Assembly: GCA_041678005.1 (NCBI GenBank)
Contig: JBAYOW010000009.1
Location: 1 to 64,000, forward strand
DNA length: 64,000 nucleotides
Reading direction: 5' to 3'
From: Sulfurivermis sp041678005
GTDB lineage: Bacteria > Pseudomonadota > Gammaproteobacteria > Thiohalomonadales > Thiohalomonadaceae
Below are positions 52,348 through 60,723 of this stretch, one piece after another (positions within the stretch are counted from its first letter, which is position 1; every line of letters starts with the position of its first letter). Made by a program: the position numbers and the translations under genes. The notes below the pieces were generated by a model. That model did not search any database and had not been told where the DNA came from. It saw only the letters and a program-made list of their open reading frames with translations.

Positions 52348-53205
52348 ATGCACATGTTTGAAAATGTGACTGCCTGGCCAGCACCGGCCAAACTCAATCT
52401 GTTTTTACACATTATTGGTCGTCGCAGCGACGGATTCCATCTGTTGCAGACGGTGTTTCAGTTTCTCGACTACGGCGATCGCCTGCAATTTGCCGTGCGT
52501 GAGGATGGTAAAATTCAGCGTCAGACAGATTTGCCAGGCGTCACGGTAGAGAGCGATTTAGTGGTGCGCGCCGCACATTTATTGCAGAGTGTAACCGGCT
52601 GCAAGCTTGGCGCTGACATTGCATTGGAGAAAATCTTGCATATGGGCGGCGGTCTTGGTGGTGGCAGTTCCGATGCTGCGACCACGCTGGTAGCATTGAA
52701 TGCCTTGTGGCGACAGGGCTTGAGTGAGGCCCAGTTGGCCGAGATTGGTTTGCAGCTGGGAGCCGATGTGCCGGTATTTGTGCACGGACGGGCGGCCTGG
52801 GCCGATGGCGTGGGAGAAAAACTGCAGGCGATCGACTTGCCAGAACCCTGGTATTTGGTACTGACACCGCCTATTGCCATTGCGACAGCGGCGGTATTTC
52901 AGGCAGCGGAATTGACACGCGATTGCCAGCCCATCACAATATGCGACTTTCTCGCCGGGATAGGCGGGAATGTTTTTGTGCCGGTGGTGCGGAAACAGTA
53001 CCCCGCCGTAGCTGAGGCGCTTGACTGGCTAGGTCAATTTTCCCAGGCCAGCTTGACTGGTACAGGCAGTAGTGTGTTTGCGCCCTTTGCTACTGAGCAG
53101 GCGGCGCGTGCAGTAGAAAAACAGCTACCGGCAAGCTGGCGTGGTTTCGTGGCTCGCGCCCGTAACTGTTCGCCATTGCAGGAGCGTCTGGCCTTAGAGC
53201 GCTGA
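52348..53205 (+). CDS. ispE: 4-diphosphocytidyl-2-C-methyl-D-erythritol kinase IspE
   Basis: A 285-residue GHMP kinase of the MEP isoprenoid pathway. PAKLNLFLHIIGRR is the N-terminal substrate motif and MGGGLGGGSSDAATTL is the ATP-binding GHMP loop (about 96-111); the C-terminal GTGSSVFAPF loop is also present. It starts 6 bp after moeB. A structured spacer, tRNA-Gln and prs follow, the conserved ispE-tRNA-prs-rplY-pth-ychF order. Confidence 0.95.
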   Translation: MHMFENVTAWPAPAKLNLFLHIIGRRSDGFHLLQTVFQFLDYGDRLQFAVREDGKIQRQTDLPGVTVESDLVVRAAHLLQSVTGCKLGADIALEKILHMGGGLGGGSSDAATTLVALNALWRQGLSEAQLAEIGLQLGADVPVFVHGRAAWADGVGEKLQAIDLPEPWYLVLTPPIAIATAAVFQAAELTRDCQPITICDFLAGIGGNVFVPVVRKQYPAVAEALDWLGQFSQASLTGTGSSVFAPFATEQAARAVEKQLPASWRGFVARARNCSPLQERLALER

Positions 53206-53222
53206 TTATGAATTTTATTTTT

Positions 53223-53350
53223 GGGGCGCTGCGTCAGCGGCGAACCCGCAGGGGCGAGGCTCATGGACGAGCCTCGCAATCCTGGCGCCACTTGCCGCAG
53301 GCAAGCAGTGCGCCGAGGTTTTTATATATTGAACATGCCGTATTCGGCAT
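53223..53350 (+). other. Chain of hairpins with tRNA-like ends between ispE and tRNA-Gln
   Basis: Four short inverted repeats: CGCTG-CGT-CAGCG (53227-53239), GCGAGGCTC-N6-GAGCCTCGC (53254-53277), CTTGCC-GCA-GGCAAG (53291-53305) and ATGCCG-TATT-CGGCAT (53335-53350). The block is framed by GGGGCG (53223) and AATCCTGGCGCC (ending 53289), which also occur in the real tRNA-Gln at the same 67-nt span (53371-53437). The interior is not tRNA-like. It may be a tRNA relic, an att remnant or a processed leader. Confidence 0.5.
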
Positions 53351-53369
53351 ATTGCAGACAGAATTTTAT

Positions 53370-53444
53370 TGGGGCGTCGCCAAGCGGTTAGGCAACGGGT
53401 TTTGATCCCGTCATACCCAGGTTCGAATCCTGGCGCCCCAGCCA
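53370..53444 (+). tRNA. tRNA-Gln (anticodon UUG)
   Basis: A 75-nt cloverleaf: acceptor TGGGGCG pairing with CGCCCCA, D-arm, anticodon stem ACGGG/CCCGT enclosing TTTTGAT (anticodon TTG), T-arm with GGTTCGAATCC and an encoded CCA end. It is very similar to E. coli tRNA-Gln. A possible -35 TTGAAC lies at 53329-53334. It sits between ispE and prs, its usual place in many gammaproteobacteria. Confidence 0.96.
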
Positions 53445-53537
53445 ATTTACCTGGTTGCTACAGGCAGCTTACAGATGGCAGGATGGTAGAGTTTTGCCCC
53501 CACTCACTTTTCGCAGTGCATCCAAGAGCAAAAATTA

Positions 53538-54494
53538 ATGGCTTCTGAAATGATGGTCTTTGCGGGTAGTGCCAATCCGCAATTGGCTCAGGACATAGCT
53601 TCCTTTCTTGGTTTGCGGTTGGGTAAGGCCGTCGTCGGGGAATTCAGCGATGGCGAGATCATGGTGGAAATTCTGGAAAGTGTGCGCGGCAAGGATGTCT
53701 TTGTTGTGCAGCCTACCTGCGCGCCAACCAACGATAACCTGATGGAATTGATGGTGATGGTGGATGCATTGCGCCGTGCTTCGGCCGGACGCATCACCGC
53801 GGTAGTACCTTATTTTGGATATGCACGTCAGGATCGTCGGCCACGCTCGGCGCGGGTGCCTATCACTGCCAAGGTGGTGGCCAATATGCTTACTGGCGTT
53901 GGTGTGAACCGCATGTTGACCGTGGACTTGCATGCTGACCAGATCCAGGGATTTTTTGATATCTCAGTGGACAATGTTTACGCCTCGCCTATTTTGCTTG
54001 GCGATGCTTGGCGTTGCCAGAATAATTATGCCGAGGATGTGGTGGTGGTTTCGCCTGACGTTGGTGGTGTGGTGCGGGCACGTGCCTTGGCCAAGCGGCT
54101 GGAAGCGGAGCTGGCGATCATCGATAAGCGCAGACCGCGTGCGAATGAGTCACGTGTAATGCACATCATCGGCGATGTAGAAAACCGCACCTGTATACTT
54201 ATTGATGACCTGGTGGATACCGCTGGGACATTGTGCAAGGCGGCCAGTGCCTTGAAAGAGCAAGGTGCGTCCAAGGTCAAGGCCTATGCCACACATGCTG
54301 TACTCTCTGGGCCGGCAGTGAAAAACATAGAAAACTCACAGCTCGATGAATTGGTAGTGACCGACTCCATCCCCTTAAGGCCAGATGCCAGAGCTTGTGG
54401 TCGGATTCGTGTATTGTCCATCGCCGAAATACTGGCGGAGACCATGCGCCGCATGAATAACGATGAGTCGGTAAGTTCGCTCTATATGGATTAG
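53538..54494 (+). CDS. prs: Ribose-phosphate pyrophosphokinase Prs
   Basis: A 318-residue enzyme that makes PRPP from ribose-5-phosphate and ATP. The flexible-loop region VVPYFGYARQDRR, the histidine/aspartate metal site VDLHADQIQGFF and the PRPP loop LIDDLVDTAGTL are complete. Start MASEMMVFAG; the second or third Met is possible. Two tandem terminator-like hairpins lie between it and rplY. Confidence 0.97.
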   Translation: MASEMMVFAGSANPQLAQDIASFLGLRLGKAVVGEFSDGEIMVEILESVRGKDVFVVQPTCAPTNDNLMELMVMVDALRRASAGRITAVVPYFGYARQDRRPRSARVPITAKVVANMLTGVGVNRMLTVDLHADQIQGFFDISVDNVYASPILLGDAWRCQNNYAEDVVVVSPDVGGVVRARALAKRLEAELAIIDKRRPRANESRVMHIIGDVENRTCILIDDLVDTAGTLCKAASALKEQGASKVKAYATHAVLSGPAVKNIENSQLDELVVTDSIPLRPDARACGRIRVLSIAEILAETMRRMNNDESVSSLYMD

Positions 54495-54498
54495 CAAG

Positions 54499-54559
54499 AA
54501 GGCAAGTCTTGTGGCTTGTCTTTTTACTACTATCCCCCCTGGTCGCGGGGGGGATTTTT
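54499..54559 (+). terminator. Two tandem intrinsic terminators after prs
   Basis: First hairpin: arms 54499-54506 (AAGGCAAG) and 54515-54522 (CTTGTCTT, one G-T pair), followed by a T run at 54519-54525. Second: arms 54532-54539 (ATCCCCCC) and 54548-54555 (GGGGGGAT), followed by TTTTT. Both precede rplY, so rplY either has its own promoter or is attenuated here. Confidence 0.75.
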
Positions 54560-54608
54560 GGGTTCAGCGATAGTCTGAACCATATTGATAACAACCTGGA
54601 GTAAACCA

Positions 54609-55250
54609 ATGAAAACTGATTTTGTTCTGGAAGCCAGTCTGCGCAGCGATATGGGGAAGGGTGCGAGCCGCCGCCTGCGCCGCGAAGGTAAGGTGCCCGT
54701 CATTATATACGGCGCTCATAAGGAAGCTACGCCTCTGACCGTGAATCACAATGAGCTGTTTCATCAGCTGGAAAATGAGGTTTTTTATTCGAGCGTGTTG
54801 ACTATCAAGGTTGATGGCAAGGCCGAGCAGGCTGTCTTAAAAGACCTGCAACGCCATCCCCATCGTCAACTCATCCTGCATGCTGATTTTCAGCGTATCA
54901 GTGCTGGCGAAAAAATCCGTATGCATGTGCCGCTGCACTTTGTTGGCGGCGATGTTTCGCCTGGCGTGAAGATCGGTGGAGGTGTCGTGATTCATGAGGT
55001 GAATGAAATCGAGATTTCCTGTCTGCAGAAGGATCTGCCGGACTTCATCGAGGTCGATCTTTCCGGGTGTGAACTCGGCCAGATCGTCCATATGTCCGAT
55101 GTAAAACTACCTGCCGGTATCGAGCTGGTAAGCATGTCGCATGGGCATGACCTGCCGCTCAGTCGCGTACAGACCATGCGTGGTGGCGCCAGTGTCGATG
55201 TAGATGAGGCCGCTGAAGGTGAAGGTGAAGGTGAAGGCGAAAAATCCTGA
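54609..55250 (+). CDS. rplY: 50S ribosomal protein L25 (general stress protein Ctc type)
   Basis: A 213-residue L25 of the long Ctc type: an N-terminal 5S rRNA-binding domain (about 1-93) and a C-terminal beta domain (about 100-190). I chose ATG 54609, preceded by GGAG. The tail contains four EG repeats, encoded by three GAAGGT hexamers and one GAAGGC, which could vary in number without changing frame. It lies between prs and pth as usual. Confidence 0.94.
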   Translation: MKTDFVLEASLRSDMGKGASRRLRREGKVPVIIYGAHKEATPLTVNHNELFHQLENEVFYSSVLTIKVDGKAEQAVLKDLQRHPHRQLILHADFQRISAGEKIRMHVPLHFVGGDVSPGVKIGGGVVIHEVNEIEISCLQKDLPDFIEVDLSGCELGQIVHMSDVKLPAGIELVSMSHGHDLPLSRVQTMRGGASVDVDEAAEGEGEGEGEKS

Positions 55251-55290
55251 TCTGCTTTTCCGTACTTGAGCCAAGCCGGCGTTTGTCATA

Positions 55291-55863
55291 GTGTCTGTCC
55301 AGCTTATTGTTGGTCTCGGTAATCCCGGTACTGAATACGAGCAGACACGGCATAACGTCGGCTTTTGGTTTGTCGACGCGCTGGCGCTACATGCTGGTGG
55401 TCAGCTCAAGAAAGAAAGTAAATTTCACGGTGAGGCCAGCAAGATAAACCTGCATGGTCAGGATGTCTGGCTACTCAAGCCACAGACCTTCATGAACCGC
55501 AGCGGTCAATCCGTGGCGGCATTGGCGAGATTCTATAAAATCCCCCTGGAAAATATCCTCGTCATTCATGACGAGCTGGATCTGCCACCTGGTGTTGCGC
55601 GACTCAAGCAAGGCGGCGGCCATGCAGGACACAACGGACTGCGTGATATAGGCAGTCAGATGGGCGGCAGTAATTTTTTGCGCCTGCGCATCGGCATTGG
55701 TCATCCAGGTCGAGCCAGTCAGGTCACCAGCTTTGTCTTGAGCAAGCCATCGCGAAGTGAGCAGGGATTGGTTGAAGAGGCGATCGACAAGTCCATCGCC
55801 GCCATGCCATTGATTATGCAAGGCGAGCTGGAACGTGCCATGCACCAATTGCATTCCACTTAA
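55291..55863 (+). CDS. pth: Peptidyl-tRNA hydrolase Pth
   Basis: A 190-residue enzyme that recycles peptidyl-tRNA released from ribosomes. It starts at GTG 55291, giving MSVQLIVGLGNPGTEYEQTR (the family N-terminus) with the catalytic histidine following in HNVGF. FMNRSGQSV and HDELDLPPG are also intact. It is 40 bp after rplY; a short hairpin (GACACG/CGTGTC, 55871-55892) separates it from ychF. Confidence 0.95.
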   Translation: MSVQLIVGLGNPGTEYEQTRHNVGFWFVDALALHAGGQLKKESKFHGEASKINLHGQDVWLLKPQTFMNRSGQSVAALARFYKIPLENILVIHDELDLPPGVARLKQGGGHAGHNGLRDIGSQMGGSNFLRLRIGIGHPGRASQVTSFVLSKPSRSEQGLVEEAIDKSIAAMPLIMQGELERAMHQLHST

Positions 55864-55942
55864 AAATGACAAACGACACGGAATCAAGCTCGTGTCAGTC
55901 ATTGTTGTTTGCCACTTGTAACTGCCACCTGGAACTATTGCT

Positions 55943-57034
55943 ATGGGATTCAAATGCGGTATCGTCGGTTTGCCCAATGTTGGTAAATCCACACTTTTCA
56001 ATGCCCTGACCAAGGCCGGTATCGAAGCGGCCAACTACCCCTTCTGTACCATTGAACCCAATGTTGGCATCGTGCCCGTGCCAGACCAGCGCATGGACAG
56101 CCTGGCCGAGATCGTCAAACCACAACGCGTGCTGCCGACCACCATGGAATTTGTAGATATCGCCGGATTGGTCGCTGGCGCTTCCAGGGGTGAGGGTTTG
56201 GGCAACCAGTTTCTTGCCAACATTCGCGAGACCGATGCCATTGCCCATGTCGTGCGCTGCTTCGACGATGGCAATGTCGTGCATGTAGCTGGCCGCATCA
56301 GTCCGCTCGACGATATCGAAATCATCAATACCGAGCTTGCCCTGGCAGATATGGACTCAGTAGAAAAAGGACTGCTGCGGGTGATGAAGGTCGCCAAGAG
56401 TGGCGACAAAGAAGCCAAGGCCAAACAGGCTGTGCTGGAAAAGGTCAAGGTCCAACTTGATGAGGCCAAGGCCGTGCGCACTATGGGCTTAAGCAAGGAC
56501 GAGCTGGCCATGCTCTATGACCTGCATCTGCTAACCATCAAGCCAACCATGTATATCGCCAACGTTGCCGAAGACGGTTTTGACAACAACCCGCATCTTG
56601 ATGCTGTACGTCAATATGCCGAGGCCGAAGGCGCGATCGTCGTGCCGGTTTGTGCTGCCATAGAAGCAGAACTTATAGAATTGGATGATGAAGAAAAACA
56701 GGTCTTCCTCAACGAAATGGGCCTGGAAGAACCCGGCCTAAACCGCGTCATCCGTGCTGGCTACACCCTGCTTGGCCTGCAAACCTATTTCACCGCCGGA
56801 GTAAAGGAAGTCCGTGCCTGGGCCGTCTCCATTGGCGCCACTGCCCCACAAGCGGCAGGCGTCATCCATACCGACTTCGAAAAAGGCTTTATCCGTGCCG
56901 AGGCTATCGCCTATGACGACTTCATCGCCCACAAGGGCGAAGCAGGCGCTAAGGAAGCCGGTAAATGGCGGCTGGAAGGCAAGGAATATATCGTCAAGGA
57001 CGGTGATGTCATGCACTTTAGATTCAACGTCTAA
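55943..57034 (+). CDS. ychF: Redox-regulated ATPase YchF (OLA1 family)
   Basis: A 363-residue Obg-related P-loop ATPase. The Walker A loop GLPNVGKST (about 8-16) is followed by DIAGLVAGASRGEGLGNQFL; the G4 position reads NVAEDG instead of NKxD, which in this family gives ATP preference. A coiled-coil (about 125-190) and C-terminal TGS domain (about 280-363, FTAGVKEVRAW) are present. It binds ribosomes and modulates stress responses in E. coli. Usual pth-ychF pairing. Confidence 0.96.
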   Translation: MGFKCGIVGLPNVGKSTLFNALTKAGIEAANYPFCTIEPNVGIVPVPDQRMDSLAEIVKPQRVLPTTMEFVDIAGLVAGASRGEGLGNQFLANIRETDAIAHVVRCFDDGNVVHVAGRISPLDDIEIINTELALADMDSVEKGLLRVMKVAKSGDKEAKAKQAVLEKVKVQLDEAKAVRTMGLSKDELAMLYDLHLLTIKPTMYIANVAEDGFDNNPHLDAVRQYAEAEGAIVVPVCAAIEAELIELDDEEKQVFLNEMGLEEPGLNRVIRAGYTLLGLQTYFTAGVKEVRAWAVSIGATAPQAAGVIHTDFEKGFIRAEAIAYDDFIAHKGEAGAKEAGKWRLEGKEYIVKDGDVMHFRFNV

Positions 57035-57068
57035 ATTTAAGCAAATCATTGTAACGGCACCGAAGCCA

Positions 57069-57100
57069 GATTTTCTCTTACGTCCTGGTGAAATATACGG
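57069..57100 (-). repeat. Short interspersed repeat, family 2, copy 3
   Basis: On the reverse strand this reads CCGTATATTTCACCAGGACG then TAAGAGAAAAT, matching the cores of the copies at 35491 and 37190. It lies between the convergent ychF and trmL genes, 2 bp from the trmL stop. Confidence 0.6.
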
Positions 57101-57101
57101 A

Positions 57102-57557
57102 TTAAATAAACCCCTGCTGGCGCCAGGCTTCATAGAGAATAACGGCTGCAGCATTGGCGAGGTTGAGACTGCGACTGGTCGTGCGCATGGGGATACGCAG
57201 CCGCTGCTCGGTTGGCAGACTTTCAATGATAATTTGCGGCAGCCCTTGGCTTTCGCTGCCAAACAGCAGCACATCCTCGTCCTGAAAACGCGCATCCGTA
57301 TAGGATTGTTGGCTTCGTGTCGTACAGGCAAAAATGCGTTTCGGTTGTATTGCCCGGAAAAAATCTGCGTATGTGTTGTGCACTTGCACGCTGGCATACT
57401 CATGATAGTCCAGCCCTGCCCGGCGCAGCTGCTTGTCATCAAGGGCAAATCCCAGTGGCTTGATTAGATGCAGTTGTGTGCCGGTGTTGGCGCACAGGCG
57501 AATGATGTTGCCGGTATTGGGTGGGATTTCAGGCTGGTAGAGGGCTATGTGTAGCAT
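57102..57557 (-). CDS. trmL: tRNA (cytidine/uridine(34)-2'-O)-methyltransferase TrmL
   Basis: A 151-residue SPOUT methyltransferase acting on the wobble base of tRNA-Leu isoacceptors. The N-terminal PEIPPNTGNIIRLCANTG, the SAM-binding knot with FGSESQGLP, and the C-terminal RIPM...RSLNLANAAAVILYE are typical. It is convergent with ychF and 19 bp downstream of pyrD. Confidence 0.94.
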   Translation of the reverse strand: MLHIALYQPEIPPNTGNIIRLCANTGTQLHLIKPLGFALDDKQLRRAGLDYHEYASVQVHNTYADFFRAIQPKRIFACTTRSQQSYTDARFQDEDVLLFGSESQGLPQIIIESLPTEQRLRIPMRTTSRSLNLANAAAVILYEAWRQQGFI

Positions 57558-57576
57558 GACGCGGTCATGACCGCTG

Positions 57577-58557
57577 TTATTTTGCTGTTGTACAGCAGCT
57601 GTGCCGTTGTGGCGGTGTGTTGAGGCTTAAGGTACCGGTCAACTGCGCGATACTGCTTAGCTTGTGACGTTTGAGATAAGCGGCAATGCCAGCATTGATC
57701 TTGCCGCACACCAGTGGATCGTAAAATAAGGCGGTGCCGACACCGACCGCGCTGGCTCCGGCAATGATGAACTCTAGTGCATCCTCGGCCGTGGTGATGC
57801 CGCCCTGGCCAATGATCGGGATGCCGTGGTCACGGCTGACCTGATAGACCTGCTGGGTGCGCAACAGTGCTACTGGCTTGATCGCAGGTCCTGATAAACC
57901 GCCCTGATTGTTGCCCAAAATTGGTGTGCGGCTTTCAATATCTATCGCCATACCCATCAGGGTATTGATGACGGCAAAGGCATCAGTACCGGCCTCGATG
58001 CAGCCACGGGCATTGGCGGCGATATCGGTTTGATTGGGCGAGAGCTTGGTGATCAGCGGCTTGTTGGTAGCTTTGCGTACTACTTCTACAACCTTGGCCG
58101 ACATCGACGGATCGTTGCCAAAGGCGGCACCGCCAGCTTGCACGTTTGGACAGGAGATGTTGATCTCGATGGCATCGATGGGCGAGTCATCGAAGATGCG
58201 TGCGACCTCGGCATATTCTTCTACGGTGGAGCCAGAGATATTGGCGATGAAGCGGGTTTCGTTGAAATTCAGCGTTGGCAAGATTGTGTCAACAACGTAA
58301 CGCGCACCAGGGTTTTGCAACCCTATGGCATTCAGCATCCCCTGCGGTGTTTCATAGACCCGATGCGGCGAGTTGCCCAGACGCGGCTCCAGGGTGGTGC
58401 CTTTGAGACAGACTGCACCGGCCTCACGGTTGGAGAAACCCTGCACCCGTGTGTATTCCTCGCCAAAGCCGACACAGCCGGAGAGCAGCACCAATGGTGT
58501 GTTGAAAGACAAGCCACAAAAATCCACGGCAAGCAGGTTTTTATTTTCCTTGGACAT
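57577..58557 (-). CDS. pyrD: Dihydroorotate dehydrogenase, class 1 (1B-like)
   Basis: A 326-residue FMN enzyme of pyrimidine synthesis. The catalytic base is a cysteine, C136 in INISCPNVQAGG, which marks class 1 enzymes; most gammaproteobacterial PyrD proteins are class 2 with a serine. LKGTTLEPRLGN and NAIGLQNPG resemble the 1B (NAD-linked) subclass, which normally needs the PyrK iron-sulfur flavoprotein; no pyrK is in the window. I chose ATG 58557; 58581 is possible. Confidence 0.88.
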   Translation of the reverse strand: MSKENKNLLAVDFCGLSFNTPLVLLSGCVGFGEEYTRVQGFSNREAGAVCLKGTTLEPRLGNSPHRVYETPQGMLNAIGLQNPGARYVVDTILPTLNFNETRFIANISGSTVEEYAEVARIFDDSPIDAIEINISCPNVQAGGAAFGNDPSMSAKVVEVVRKATNKPLITKLSPNQTDIAANARGCIEAGTDAFAVINTLMGMAIDIESRTPILGNNQGGLSGPAIKPVALLRTQQVYQVSRDHGIPIIGQGGITTAEDALEFIIAGASAVGVGTALFYDPLVCGKINAGIAAYLKRHKLSSIAQLTGTLSLNTPPQRHSCCTTAK

Positions 58558-58616
58558 ATTTTTCCATACTGAGCGATGCAAAATTAAGCGCAGCTCTTAT
58601 TGTGACAGAGTCCGGC

Positions 58617-59978
58617 CTATTGCAACAGAATGAAAAGTGCCCCTTCACGTCGTTGCACATTCAACAGCAGGGCTGTGGATCTGGCCTGGGCAATTTCAGT
58701 CAACCTGGTTAGGTTATCTATATCCTGTCGATTGGCCTGGACGATGACATCATTATCGCGCAAGCCCGCACGCCAGGCGGAGCTGCCTGGCTCTACATCC
58801 AGCACCAGTGCGCCTTTGATCTTGCCATACAGCGGCATGCCCTCGGTGATTTCGCCAATCACGCTGCCACCCAGGCTTGGGTGCAGTTTGTTGCCATCGA
58901 TAACCGTTAGCTTTGGCTGCTCTACCACTGCATGTAACAGGTGGGATTTGCCATTGCGCATAATTTTCATCTCGACCTTCTGTGATACGCGCAACATGCC
59001 AATGATATTGCGTACATCTGCTGCATAGCGCACCGGCCGGTTATTGATATGGGTGATGATGTCGCCACTTTTGAGGCCGGCCTTGTCGGCAGGCGATCCT
59101 TGTGTGACCTGGGTGACGACTGCACCACGTTGCGCGGCCAGGCCAAAGGCCTGGGCGAGTTCCGGTGTCAGATCCTGCGCCTGCGCACCCAGCACGTCAC
59201 GGCGCACCTCGCCGTGTTCGATTAGCTGTTGCATGATCTCTCTGACCATATTGCCTGGGATAGCAAAGCCGATGCCGACATTACCGCCACTTTGCGAGCG
59301 GATAGCGGTATTGATGCCGACCAGTTCACCGCGCAGATTGACCAGCGCCCCGCCAGAATTACCAGGATTGATGGATGCATCGGTCTGAATGAAATCTTCA
59401 TAGCCCTCGATACCAAGGCCGGAGCGACCGACGGCGCTGACTATACCCGAGGTCACAGTCTGACCCAGTCCGAACGGGTTGCCTATGGCAACGACAAAGT
59501 CGCCTACGCGCATGCGATCCGAATCGGTCGTGGTGACTGCATGCAGTCCTTCGGCAGCAATCTTGATCACGGCCACGTCAGTTTCCTCATCGCTACCCAC
59601 CAGCTCAGCCTGCAGGGTGCGGCCATCGGCCAGGTTGACCGAGATCTCGTGCGCACCCGCAATAACGTGATGATTGGTGACGATATAACCTTTGGCGGCA
59701 TCCATTACCACACCCGAGCCCAGGCTTTGAGCGATGCGCTCGCGCGGCTGTTCCGGCACATTGAAAAAGTGCCGGAAATAGGGATCGGAGAGCAAGGGGT
59801 TTTGCCGCACCGGGATCCGCGTACGGGTAAAGATATTTACCACAGCGGGCACGGTCTGCTCCAGCATGGGCGCCAGACTAGGCAGGGTATTACCCTGGCC
59901 ATCAGCAAGAGGCAGGGCGGCCTGGGCAGGCAGACAAACAGTGAACGCCAGTAGCAGGGCAAGGAGGTATTTGGGCAT
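58617..59978 (-). CDS. degQ: Periplasmic serine protease DegQ/DegP (HtrA) family
   Basis: A 453-residue protein with a signal peptide (1-20, LPAQA-A). Catalytic triad H104 (TNHHVI), D134 (TDVAVIKI) and S208 (NPGNSGGAL). Two PDZ domains follow (about 250-340 and 360-450), the first with GLAAQRGAVV and KAGLKSGDIIT. It degrades or refolds damaged envelope proteins. I chose ATG 59978; a longer frame to 60356 runs through the neighbouring hsp20 gene and has no signal peptide. It is downstream of hsp20, a proteostasis pair. Confidence 0.93.
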   Translation of the reverse strand: MPKYLLALLLAFTVCLPAQAALPLADGQGNTLPSLAPMLEQTVPAVVNIFTRTRIPVRQNPLLSDPYFRHFFNVPEQPRERIAQSLGSGVVMDAAKGYIVTNHHVIAGAHEISVNLADGRTLQAELVGSDEETDVAVIKIAAEGLHAVTTTDSDRMRVGDFVVAIGNPFGLGQTVTSGIVSAVGRSGLGIEGYEDFIQTDASINPGNSGGALVNLRGELVGINTAIRSQSGGNVGIGFAIPGNMVREIMQQLIEHGEVRRDVLGAQAQDLTPELAQAFGLAAQRGAVVTQVTQGSPADKAGLKSGDIITHINNRPVRYAADVRNIIGMLRVSQKVEMKIMRNGKSHLLHAVVEQPKLTVIDGNKLHPSLGGSVIGEITEGMPLYGKIKGALVLDVEPGSSAWRAGLRDNDVIVQANRQDIDNLTRLTEIAQARSTALLLNVQRREGALFILLQ

Positions 59979-60021
59979 GCCGATTCTCGGTAGTGTTAAA
60001 TAGACATGGGTAATGACAAAC

Positions 60022-60048
60022 TCTCCCGAGGATGAGTTCCCCGGGAGA
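60022..60048 (-). terminator. Hairpin downstream of hsp20
   Basis: Arms TCTCCCG (60022-60028) and CGGGAGA (60042-60048) form a 7-bp stem in the hsp20-degQ spacer. On the reverse strand it is followed only by GTTTGTCATT, so it may be a weak terminator or an mRNA-stabilising structure that lets some transcripts read into degQ. Confidence 0.45.
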
Positions 60049-60072
60049 ATTATGAGGGACGATGGTCTTAGC

Positions 60073-60504
60073 TCAGCCTTCGACGGCAATCTTGCGCGGC
60101 TGTAGCTTTTCGTGTTTGGGCACACGCACTTCCAGCACGCCATTGCTGTTCTTGGCGGTGATCTTTTCTGTATCGGCTGTGTCGGGCAGGCTGAAGCGGC
60201 GGAAGAAGCTGCCGTAGACGCGCTCCACGCGCTTGTAGCCTTCACGCTCTTCCTTTTTCTCGGATTCGCGCTCGCCCTTAATGACCAACATGCCATTTTC
60301 CGCGTGTACTTCGATGAGTGATGGGTCAACGCCAGGCACGTCGGCACGGATGACAAAGCAGTCGCCTTCTTCCTTGATGTCCACAGCCGGCACCCAATCG
60401 GCTGCCGTGCTCACATTGCCTTCTTCGCGCCCTTCCTGACCGCGATCCAGCTCACGGCGTAGTTGATCGAGCAAGCCCCAGGGATTGTAATGTACTAAGC
60501 TCAT
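60073..60504 (-). CDS. Small heat-shock protein Hsp20
   Basis: A 143-residue alpha-crystallin-type chaperone. The N-terminal SLVHYNPWGLLDQLRREL is typical of the IbpA/Hsp20 group, and the alpha-crystallin domain spans about 40-130 (VDIKEEGDCFVIRADVPG, in pieces DCFVIRADVPGV and GVLEVRVPK). It ends PRKIAVEG. I chose ATG 60504 after an AAGGAG site. A sigma-32-like promoter lies upstream (60547-60575), so RpoH (5512-6363) should control it. Confidence 0.93.
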   Translation of the reverse strand: MSLVHYNPWGLLDQLRRELDRGQEGREEGNVSTAADWVPAVDIKEEGDCFVIRADVPGVDPSLIEVHAENGMLVIKGERESEKKEEREGYKRVERVYGSFFRRFSLPDTADTEKITAKNSNGVLEVRVPKHEKLQPRKIAVEG

Positions 60505-60546
60505 AAATAGTTCTCCTTCAAGTTCAGATGTGTCTGTTTGAAGCAA

Positions 60547-60575
60547 ATATGGGCTCCGGTAAGCGGCAGTTCAAG
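60547..60575 (-). promoter_or_regulatory. Sigma-32 (RpoH) promoter of hsp20
   Basis: On the reverse strand CTTGAAC (60569-60575) and CCCATAT (60547-60553) are separated by 15 bp, matching the heat-shock consensus CTTGAAA-N11-16-CCCCATnT well. The predicted start is near 60540, about 36 nt before the hsp20 ATG. Confidence 0.72.
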
Positions 60576-60618
60576 GGCTATTCGAGTGAAAACAGGTGTT
60601 TTTTCACATATAATCAAA

Positions 60619-60634
60619 ACACCACATATTGTGT
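60619..60634 (+). promoter_or_regulatory. NrdR box 1
   Basis: ACACCACATATTGTGT matches the NrdR-box consensus acaCwAtATaTwGtgt at 14 of 16 positions. It lies about 143 bp centre-to-centre from box 2, further apart than in most paired NrdR sites. Confidence 0.6.
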
Positions 60635-60723
60635 TTATGTTGCATATCTGTTTTTCTTCAGTAAGCCTATGATTTTATAACAAAATATCGTAACCAGTTG
60701 TTTTTCCTGTAATTAAATTATAT

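Noticed and set aside
53223..53298. A second functional tRNA-Gln
   Set aside because: Only the ends resemble tRNA; there is no anticodon stem-loop or T-loop sequence in the interior.
55208..55250. GAAGGT repeats in rplY as a phase-variation switch
   Set aside because: The unit is six bases, so copy changes keep the frame and only lengthen the acidic Glu-Gly tail.
59979..60356. Long N-terminal extension of the DegQ-type protease
   Set aside because: It overlaps the hsp20 gene and its downstream hairpin, and the true signal peptide begins at 59978.
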